Part shown: positions 1 through 3,737 of the stretch, piece by piece
Layout of the letters: each line of letters begins with the position of its first letter
Position numbering within the stretch: position 1 is the first letter of the stretch
Source of the DNA: CAZONC01 sp964581305
GTDB lineage: Archaea; Aenigmatarchaeota; Aenigmatarchaeia; CG10238-14; SCSR01
Assembly (NCBI GenBank): GCA_964581305.1
Contig: CAZONC010000016.1
Location: 1-8,417, forward strand
Reading direction: 5' to 3'
DNA length: 8,417 nt
Translations under genes and position numbers: made by a program
The notes under the pieces: generated by a model
Database searches by the model: none
The model's input: only the letters and a program-made list of their open reading frames with translations
Told to the model about the DNA's origin: nothing

Positions 1-188
1 TTTTGCCATCAAACATAAGAGGGACTGGTTATGGCGTGTTACATACGATTGATGGCATAGGGGATTTTGTTTCCAGCTTTGTGGTTGGTAGTCTGTGGGT
101 AATGATTTCCCCAACTGTAGCTTTTATCTATGGATCTGCTCTTTCCTTCATTGCCACATTTCTTTTATTAGGTATAAGAAAAGGATAG
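1..188 (+). CDS. MFS-type transporter, C-terminal fragment
   Basis: This is the last ~61 residues of a multi-pass inner-membrane protein; the reading frame is open to the left edge, so the true start lies outside the window. The visible part begins PSNIRGTGYG, a short loop rich in Arg and Gly. It continues through a GIGDFVSSFVVGSLW helix and a second hydrophobic helix (SALSFIATFLLLG), and ends in a short basic tail, IRKG. The RGTGYG loop followed by an H-T-x-x-G-I-G helix is the usual arrangement before the last two helices (TM11-TM12) of major facilitator superfamily transporters. The substrate cannot be inferred from this piece. It converges on the gene at 274-801. Confidence 0.72.
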   Translation, partial: LPSNIRGTGYGVLHTIDGIGDFVSSFVVGSLWVMISPTVAFIYGSALSFIATFLLLGIRKG

Positions 189-204
189 TACTTCCTTTAT
201 CTAA

Positions 205-223
205 ATTTACCGGTGGAGTAAAT
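205..223. terminator. Weak hairpin between convergent genes
   Basis: An inverted repeat ATTTAC / GTAAAT (205-210 and 218-223) encloses a 7-nt loop in the 85-bp gap between two convergent stop codons. It could help end transcription from either side, but the stem is AT-rich and short and no strong T tract follows it. The rest of the gap is AT-rich with no recognisable signal. Confidence 0.2.
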
Positions 224-273
224 AATTTGCCGCTTTAATTTAAGAATTTAATTAATGAGATTTGACAACTTTA

Positions 274-801
274 TTATTCCAGTCGGGAGCATATTTTTTG
301 CCGATTTTTTATAATTACATGTACAATCGACTCCACATATGTAGAAAGTTCATAGTTTCTTGATAGCAAAATTGTTTCGACATTCCAATTGTGCTTTCTA
401 GGTTGCTTGTCAATTACTCTGTATTTTCCGAATTCGTATTTTTTAAGAGTTGTGGGAACTCTAAATATAAAGTTCACATTTATACCATACTCGTTCTGAA
501 TTTTTTGATAGAGTTGTGCAGAAATATCATCATTTTCTATTATATTAGCAGGAAAAATTGGGCACCAATCCGCAAGTCTTTCGTATGGAGTGAATATTAT
601 ATTTTCCCTTTCAGCGCTTACAGACCTACTTGTTCGAAGGCAAGTGCCAACACATGCAAAATAATTTGGTAATAAAGGTCCTGTCAAATTCTTAAATTTT
701 CTTCTAAATTCATCCTCTGCATGATCACAAATTAAAATTGCTACATCTAACTTTTCTTTACATAAATCATATAACATTTCATATAATAAACCAAAAGGCA
801 T
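274..801 (-). CDS. Hypothetical protein, 175 aa, unrecognised
   Basis: I do not recognise this family. The ATG start is supported by a TATA-like box centred about 25 bp upstream (823-832), which predicts a leaderless transcript. The N-terminus looks like helix-strand (residues 1-26: an amphipathic helix, then LDVAILICD). An acidic/basic segment (DHAEDEFRRKFK, 26-37) and a CVGTC motif (50-54) follow. The C-terminal half has alternating predicted strands and helices, including VNFIFRVP (109-116) and a basic stretch around 130-138. Six cysteines occur, and there is no signal peptide or membrane segment, so a cytosolic alpha/beta protein is likely. The composition is protein-like throughout and no other frame competes convincingly, so I take it as a real gene. 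It is divergent from tRNA-Leu and convergent with the transporter. Confidence 0.7.
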   Translation of the reverse strand: MPFGLLYEMLYDLCKEKLDVAILICDHAEDEFRRKFKNLTGPLLPNYFACVGTCLRTSRSVSAERENIIFTPYERLADWCPIFPANIIENDDISAQLYQKIQNEYGINVNFIFRVPTTLKKYEFGKYRVIDKQPRKHNWNVETILLSRNYELSTYVESIVHVIIKNRQKICSRLE

Positions 802-812
802 AATTTAATTAT
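801..812 (+). promoter_or_regulatory. Putative TATA box of tRNA-Leu
   Basis: The AT-rich element TAATTTAATTAT is centred about 28 bp before the tRNA 5' end. This fits archaeal promoters, where the TATA box lies about 26 bp ahead of the transcription start. It overlaps the start codon of the divergent gene. Confidence 0.45.
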
Positions 813-822
813 AGAGAAAATA

Positions 823-832
823 CTTTTAAATT
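823..832 (-). promoter_or_regulatory. Putative TATA box of the 175-aa gene
   Basis: Read on the minus strand the element is AATTTAAAAG, with its core centred about 25 bp upstream of the ATG at 801. That spacing puts the transcription start at or next to the start codon, implying a leaderless mRNA. Confidence 0.5.
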
Positions 833-834
833 AT

Positions 835-933
835 GCAGGGGTACCCAAGCCTGGTCAAAGGGGCAAGAAGTACTTGCTATGCTTAGGACCTTGCGGCTTA
901 GTGCCTTCGTGGGTTCAAATCCCACCCCCTGCA
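835..933 (+). tRNA. tRNA-Leu (anticodon UAG) with a 13-nt intron
   Basis: The acceptor stem is perfect (GCAGGGG 835-841 with CCCCUGC 926-932), followed by discriminator A933, the expected archaeal leucine identity base. The D-stem is CCC/GGG (844-846, 860-862) with the G853-G854 pair in the loop. The T-arm is GUGGG-UUCAAAU-CCCAC (909-925). A long variable arm (894-908, GGC/GCC stem) marks a class II tRNA. As read, the anticodon arm does not fold canonically. Removing 868-880 gives a perfect 5-bp stem, CAAGG/CCUUG, and the loop CUUAGGA, with U33 at 883 and anticodon UAG at 884-886 reading CUA. The mature length is 86 nt. CCA is not encoded. Leu over Ser is supported by A73 and the anticodon. 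Confidence 0.93.
868..880 (+). other. 13-nt tRNA intron at non-canonical position 30/31
   Basis: The intron AAGUACUUGCUAU interrupts the anticodon stem between nucleotides 30 and 31, not at the usual 37/38 site. A bulge-helix-bulge can be drawn. The central 4-bp helix is G862-G863-C864-A865 paired with U875-G876-C877-U878 (one G-U wobble). The 3-nt bulges are A866-G867|A868 and A879-U880|G881, with the cut between the second and third bulge nucleotides, as the archaeal splicing endonuclease requires. The outer helix can be extended by G861-C882 and A859-U884. Shifting the junction either way breaks the mature stem, so the ends are unambiguous if splicing occurs. Confidence 0.8.
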
Positions 934-940
934 TGAAAAA

Positions 941-950
941 CTTTTAAATA
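941..950 (+). promoter_or_regulatory. TATA box of the EF-like gene
   Basis: CTTTTAAATA is centred about 26 bp before the ATG at 972. The gene can therefore be transcribed on its own as a leaderless mRNA even though tRNA-Leu ends only 38 bp upstream. No Shine-Dalgarno sequence is visible. Confidence 0.55.
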
Positions 951-971
951 CCAATTGGGAAAAATGATATT

Positions 972-1235
972 ATGCCAGAAGAAAAAAAACTTATTGGAAA
1001 GGTAACACACTATTTTACTAAAATAGGTGTGGGAGTTGTTGAGCTGGAAGATACACTAAGAGTTGGGGATGAAATCTCAATAGAAGGTGCAACAACTAAT
1101 CTTAGAATGAAAGTCGATTCAATGCAAATCCAACATAAAAATGTGACTGAAGCAAAAAAGGGAGACAGCATAGGACTTAAAGTTCCAGAAAGAGTAAGAG
1201 AGAACGATAAGGTCTATAAAATAATTTCAAAATAA
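972..1235 (+). CDS. EF-Tu domain-2-like (translation-factor beta-barrel) protein
   Basis: This 87-aa protein corresponds to a single translation-factor domain-2 beta-barrel. It opens with KLIGKVTHYFTKIGVGVVEL (6-25), continues with the turn LRVGDEISIEG (29-39), a strand pair containing KVDSMQIQHKNV (47-58), and the motif AKKGDSIGLKVPERVRENDKVY (61-82). The G-D-x-I-x-x-x-G turn and the A-x-x-G-D-x-I-G-L segment are characteristic of domain 2 of EF-Tu/EF-1A/IF2-type GTPases. There is no GTPase domain, so it cannot act as an elongation factor. Such stand-alone barrels are often annotated 'translation elongation factor-like' and also occur as the C-terminal part of U32 peptidases; their function is not established. 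A partner role at the ribosome or on a tRNA would be an inference. Confidence 0.85.
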   Translation: MPEEKKLIGKVTHYFTKIGVGVVELEDTLRVGDEISIEGATTNLRMKVDSMQIQHKNVTEAKKGDSIGLKVPERVRENDKVYKIISK

Positions 1236-1243
1236 ACTGCATC

Positions 1244-1263
1244 TTTTTTAATTTTTTATTTTT
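1244..1263 (+). terminator. T-tract terminator of the EF-like gene
   Basis: Two T6 tracts and a T5 tract follow the stop codon by 8-28 nt with no hairpin. This is the form of intrinsic termination signal typical of archaeal RNA polymerase. Confidence 0.5.
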
Positions 1264-1310
1264 GTTTATTCTAATTTTTATAGCCAAAAATTGTTACGCT
1301 TAGCATTTTT

Positions 1311-1320
1311 ATTTAAAAAA
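1311..1320 (+). promoter_or_regulatory. TATA box of tRNA-Thr
   Basis: ATTTAAAAAA lies about 37 bp before the tRNA 5' end. It predicts a start near 1342 and a leader of about 10 nt to be removed by RNase P. Confidence 0.45.
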
Positions 1321-1352
1321 CGAATTCATATTAGAGGCTATATGTATTTTGT

Positions 1353-1426
1353 GCCCCAGTAGCTCAGTTGGTTAGAGCACGTGCGTGGTAAGCACGGGGT
1401 CGCGAGTTCAAATCTCGCCTGGGGCT
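1353..1426 (+). tRNA. tRNA-Thr (anticodon GGU)
   Basis: The acceptor stem is perfect (GCCCCAG 1353-1359 with CUGGGGC 1419-1425), and U1426 as discriminator matches archaeal threonine tRNAs. The D-arm is GCUC...GAGC. The anticodon stem CGUGC/GCACG encloses the loop GUGGUAA, with GGU at 1387-1389 reading ACC and ACU. The variable loop is short (GGGUC) and the T-arm is GCGAG-UUCAAAU-CUCGC. There is no intron and no encoded CCA. The macro-domain gene starts 16 nt downstream with no room for a separate promoter, suggesting a joint transcript. Confidence 0.96.
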
Positions 1427-1442
1427 TTAAATTATTTTAAGG

Positions 1443-2030
1443 ATGTATGTGAAAGAAAAAGTGCAATACCAAATCGGAAAAACTAAAATTACTTTAATAC
1501 AGGGGGATATAACAGAGATGACAACAGATGCTATAGTTAATGCTGCAAATCCATCTCTAATGGGAGGGGGTGGCGTGGATGGCGCCATTCACAGAAAAGG
1601 AGGGCCAAAAATTTTGGAAGAGTGTAAACGAATACGAGCAACACAATGGCCTAATGGTCTTCCAACTGGAAAGGCAGTAATAACTACAGGTGGAAATCTA
1701 AAAGCCAAGTATGTTATTCATACTGTCGGGCCTGTTTGGCAAGGAGGAAAAAATAATGAGCCAGAACTTTTGGCAGAAGCATATAGGAATTCTTTGGCAC
1801 TTGCATGCGAGAAAGGTTTAAAAACTATTGCATTTCCAGCTATAAGTACCGGTGCTTATGGCTATCCGATTGAAAAGGCTACTAAAGTTGCACTTAAAAC
1901 CGTAAAAGAATTTTTGAAAAGAGAGAATAAATTGGAAGAAGTTGTCTTTGTATTATACAGCAAGCAGCATTTTGAAATTTATAAGAAAATGGCAAAAGAA
2001 ATATTGGCCAAACAAACTAATTGTGTTTAA
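1443..2030 (+). CDS. Macro-domain ADP-ribose hydrolase (MacroD-like)
   Basis: This 195-aa single-domain protein matches the MacroD/Af1521 class of macro domains. Such proteins bind ADP-ribose and remove it from modified proteins or hydrolyse O-acetyl-ADP-ribose in the cytosol. Landmarks in order are GDIT (21-24); AIVNAANPSLMGGGGVDGAIHRKGG (30-54), which carries the catalytic/adenosine-binding loop; the strand-turn KAVITTGGNLKAKYVIHTVGP (77-97); and the phosphate-binding loop FPAISTGAYGYP (131-142). All key Asn, Gly and Asp residues of the MacroD loop are present, so activity is likely. The start is either ATG 1443 or GTG 1449; the AGG at 1440-1442 is better spaced for the latter, and the difference is only two residues. 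The gene starts 16 nt after tRNA-Thr. Its stop overlaps the convergent gene by 4 bp. Confidence 0.93.
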   Translation: MYVKEKVQYQIGKTKITLIQGDITEMTTDAIVNAANPSLMGGGGVDGAIHRKGGPKILEECKRIRATQWPNGLPTGKAVITTGGNLKAKYVIHTVGPVWQGGKNNEPELLAEAYRNSLALACEKGLKTIAFPAISTGAYGYPIEKATKVALKTVKEFLKRENKLEEVVFVLYSKQHFEIYKKMAKEILAKQTNCV

Positions 2031-2728
2031 ATTTTTTCTATTTCCAAAATAATTTTTTTCACTCTATCTTTGTGATTAGAAAAATTCGGTTGGTTTGGAT
2101 CAAAAAATTTCCAACAGCTTTCACTTAACATATGATAAAGCGAGTAACCAAGATCTCTATAGCTTGCTGGAATTGCAATTGTAACCATATCACTATTTTT
2201 AATTTCATTAGCCATATACCTCTTAAGTAAATGTTGGAGATTCAGTGGAGCAGTTACAATCAATGGAGAATTTTTCTTAAAAATTGCGCTTTTACCATCC
2301 ATATTCCTAAGATCAACAATAATGTCGGATTTTGTTTTTTCTTTATAACGGAATAAATAATCAAGATATATGTCTGGATTGGCTGCTGCTTTAAGCTGTG
2401 GATAGACAAAATCAATTATATCTTTATTTTCTCTATAAATTTTGACCATATTCTCAAAATTCGCACTTCTTTTTTCCAAATCGCTCTTAACCATCTTAGT
2501 AAATTTTGAAACAATTCTTTTTTTATTCAAAGGTATTGCTGCCATATCTATTGCAATTTCTTTATACACATATCTTTTAAAACGATCTAAAGCATGCAAA
2601 TGTGTAACTGCATATGGAATTTTTAAAAAATCAATTTTCTCGGAAACAATCTCCTTTTTCAGTTCCTCAAAAATTCGAATAGCATATGCTTCGTTTGGAC
2701 AGCCACCAGCAGAAACCAGCACTTTCAT
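2027..2728 (-). CDS. Hypothetical protein, possibly a degenerate succinylglutamate desuccinylase/aspartoacylase-like fold
   Basis: This 233-aa protein has no motif I can assign with confidence. The N-terminus (MKVLVSAGGCPNEAYAIRIFEELKKE) looks like the strand-loop-helix that carries the HGNE zinc motif in AstE/aspartoacylase enzymes. Here it reads G-G-C-P-N-E (8-13), so Glu13 is kept but the metal-binding His is Cys. In the middle, KSDIIVDLRNMDGKSAIF (133-150) resembles the D-x-x-x-D-L-H segment of the same enzymes with Arg141 replacing the third-ligand His. Spacing and order agree with that family, but this is pattern resemblance only, and the ligand losses would mean it is not a standard zinc hydrolase. 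There is no signal peptide or membrane helix. The start ATG has a TATA-like box 27 bp upstream. The flavin-reductase-like gene precedes it by 26 bp on the same strand. Confidence 0.75.
   Translation of the reverse strand: MKVLVSAGGCPNEAYAIRIFEELKKEIVSEKIDFLKIPYAVTHLHALDRFKRYVYKEIAIDMAAIPLNKKRIVSKFTKMVKSDLEKRSANFENMVKIYRENKDIIDFVYPQLKAAANPDIYLDYLFRYKEKTKSDIIVDLRNMDGKSAIFKKNSPLIVTAPLNLQHLLKRYMANEIKNSDMVTIAIPASYRDLGYSLYHMLSESCWKFFDPNQPNFSNHKDRVKKIILEIEKI
2032..2058 (+). terminator. T-tract terminator of the macro-domain gene
   Basis: A T6 tract (2032-2037) and a T7 tract (about 2051-2057) directly follow the stop codon and lie within the 3' end of the convergent minus-strand gene. No hairpin is seen. 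Confidence 0.4.
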
Positions 2729-2745
2729 ATCTAAAATTTATCAGG

Positions 2746-2753
2746 AAAAAAAA
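2746..2753 (-). terminator. T8 tract after the flavin-reductase-like gene
   Basis: On the minus strand a T8 run begins 1 nt after the stop codon of the upstream gene and could terminate it. It overlaps the TATA-like element of the next gene, so terminator and promoter are compressed into one 26-bp gap. Confidence 0.35.
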
Positions 2754-2760
2754 TTTATAT
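2751..2760 (-). promoter_or_regulatory. TATA box of the 233-aa gene
   Basis: The minus-strand sequence ATATAAATTT is centred about 27 bp upstream of the ATG at 2728 and overlaps the stop codon of the preceding gene. It suggests independent leaderless transcription as well as, or instead of, read-through. Confidence 0.5.
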
Positions 2761-3243
2761 GTATGTATATTTCATTCCACCAAGATGAAGCAATTTCCTC
2801 TTCTTCAGATTTTCATTTTTTTCCACACATAGCACATCACCAATTACTAAACTGTACATTCCCTCTTGCTTTACTATTTTCCTTACTTTACATTCAATCC
2901 ATGCCAAACATTCATTTACTCTTGGTGGCCGAACAGTTTTTGATGCACACCAGTTTAGACCAGCCTTTTCTAGTTCATTTACACCTTCTGGCCAATTTTT
3001 TGCGCAAATTTCAATTTTTTTCTCCAAACCTTCTGGCACAATGTTTAGCACAAATTCTTTGGTTGCGTTTATGTTTTTGAAAGTATGAGTTTCATACCAT
3101 GGTGAAAATGCTAAAATTGGCGGATCATCACAAAGTGGGGTTATCCAGGTAAAAGGTGCTGCGTTTATCTGTCCTTTTTTGTTTATGGTTGTAACCAAAC
3201 AAACAACTTTTGGATGAAGTAAAAAATACCAGTTCTTAATCAT
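2755..3243 (-). CDS. Flavin reductase-like (FMN-binding split-barrel) protein
   Basis: This 162-aa protein belongs to the flavin reductase-like/flavoredoxin group (DIM6/NTAB type), which binds FMN in a split beta-barrel and transfers electrons, often from NAD(P)H. The first strand is HPKVVCLVTTINKKG (10-24). The FMN-loop region is INAAPFTWITPLCDDPPILAFSP (26-48), with a conserved N-x-A-P-F. The helix-strand ETHTFKNINATKEFVLNI (51-68) is typical, and a late strand YSLVIGDVL (130-138) precedes LLHLGG (151-156), normally the C-terminal family motif. The protein ends only six residues after that motif, slightly shorter than most relatives (about 180-200 aa). Five cysteines (15, 38, 80, 99, 112 region) are more than usual but form no cluster. 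Physiological partner and substrate are unknown. The ATG at 3243 is preceded by a TATA-like repeat. Confidence 0.88.
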   Translation of the reverse strand: MIKNWYFLLHPKVVCLVTTINKKGQINAAPFTWITPLCDDPPILAFSPWYETHTFKNINATKEFVLNIVPEGLEKKIEICAKNWPEGVNELEKAGLNWCASKTVRPPRVNECLAWIECKVRKIVKQEGMYSLVIGDVLCVEKNENLKKRKLLHLGGMKYTYI

Positions 3244-3244
3244 A

Positions 3245-3288
3245 AATATTATTTTTACCTAAAACAATAAATTTTTAAATTTTTGCAT
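3245..3288. repeat. AT-rich direct repeat, copy A
   Basis: This 44-bp unit recurs at 3332-3375 with three mismatches (positions 3257, 3266 and 3285). It contains TAAATTTTTAAAT, which on the minus strand serves as the likely TATA box of the flavin-reductase-like gene (centre about 30 bp upstream of its ATG). Confidence 0.8.
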
Positions 3289-3314
3289 CGATAAATTTTT
3301 AAATTTTTTACATA
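3289..3314. repeat. AT-rich direct repeat, partial middle copy
   Basis: The second half of the unit (CGATAAATTTTTAAATTTTT plus ACATAT) recurs directly after copy A with one extra T. It is nearly identical to 3352-3377. Confidence 0.75.
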
Positions 3315-3331
3315 TATTGCGTATATTAAAT

Positions 3332-3375
3332 AATATTATTTTTGCCTAAAACGATAAATTTTTAAATTTTTACAT
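3332..3375. repeat. AT-rich direct repeat, copy B
   Basis: This is the second full 44-bp copy, offset by 87 bp from copy A. Its TTTTTAAAT core (3359-3367) is centred 26 bp before the ATG at 3389, so it doubles as the plus-strand promoter of the 100-aa gene. Confidence 0.8.
3359..3367 (+). promoter_or_regulatory. TATA box of the 100-aa gene
   Basis: TTTTTAAAT lies inside repeat copy B, centred 26 bp upstream of the ATG, which predicts a leaderless mRNA. Confidence 0.5.
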
Positions 3376-3388
3376 ATGTTAAAAAAAT

Positions 3389-3691
3389 ATGGTACTTAAA
3401 TGGTACAATGAATATTTTGGTATTTTGTATGCACTGGATGATAGTTATTTAAATAAACTTGACCCAAGCTTGCTTTTATATCTTGTGGATAAAAAAAATA
3501 GTGAAATAGAAATAATTGATGGACCTTATTCTGTAGAAAATATAAGAAAAGCCTTGCCTGAAATTAAAAACGAGCTTAATTTTCATAAAAGATGTGCTAT
3601 GGAAAGTAGTAATATTGGAACTGCAATAATTCCTATACCGCCTTTATCAGAGAGCATAAAAAACATTATGAAAAAGTATAGGACTGTATGA
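3389..3691 (+). CDS. Hypothetical protein, 100 aa, unrecognised
   Basis: I do not recognise this family. The protein is soluble-looking, with an aromatic N-terminus (KWYNEYFGILYAL, 4-16) and a leucine-rich helix (DPSLLLYLVDKKNSEIEIIDG, 25-45). A charged helix with the pattern SVENIRKALPEIKNEL follows (48-63). The tail has a Pro/Ile segment, AIIPIPPLSESIKNIMKKY (79-97). One cysteine is present. The start is fixed by the TATA-like box 26 bp upstream; no ribosome binding site is visible. It diverges from the flavin-reductase-like gene through a repeat-containing promoter region and converges with ppsA, with 46 bp between the stop codons. Function unknown. Confidence 0.65.
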   Translation: MVLKWYNEYFGILYALDDSYLNKLDPSLLLYLVDKKNSEIEIIDGPYSVENIRKALPEIKNELNFHKRCAMESSNIGTAIIPIPPLSESIKNIMKKYRTV

Positions 3692-3728
3692 AATGCTATG
3701 CGTATAATGCAAGAAGGTTAATTGAAAG

Positions 3729-3735
3729 TTTTTTT
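3729..3735 (+). terminator. T7 tract after the 100-aa gene
   Basis: A T7 run 37 nt downstream of the stop codon, just before the end of the convergent ppsA gene, is the only termination-like signal in the gap. Confidence 0.35.
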
Positions 3736-3737
3736 GC

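Noticed and set aside
3..5. TTG start codon for the first gene
   Set aside because: It is an internal codon of a transporter whose upstream part is cut off; a 61-aa protein starting here would lack most of the fold.
864..880. GCAAG/CUUGC hairpin read as the mature anticodon arm, without an intron
   Set aside because: It leaves a 5-nt loop with no U33 and no usable anticodon, and an extra unexplained segment before the variable arm. The spliced model fits every canonical position.
2442..3080. Plus-strand open frame of 212 codons
   Set aside because: It lies antisense to two genes with better composition and spans their intergenic gap; its translation is a low-complexity Phe/Ser/Leu-rich mirror of those genes.
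3245..3377. CRISPR array
   Set aside because: There are only two full copies and one partial copy, the units are AT-only promoter-like sequence, spacing is irregular and no cas gene is nearby.
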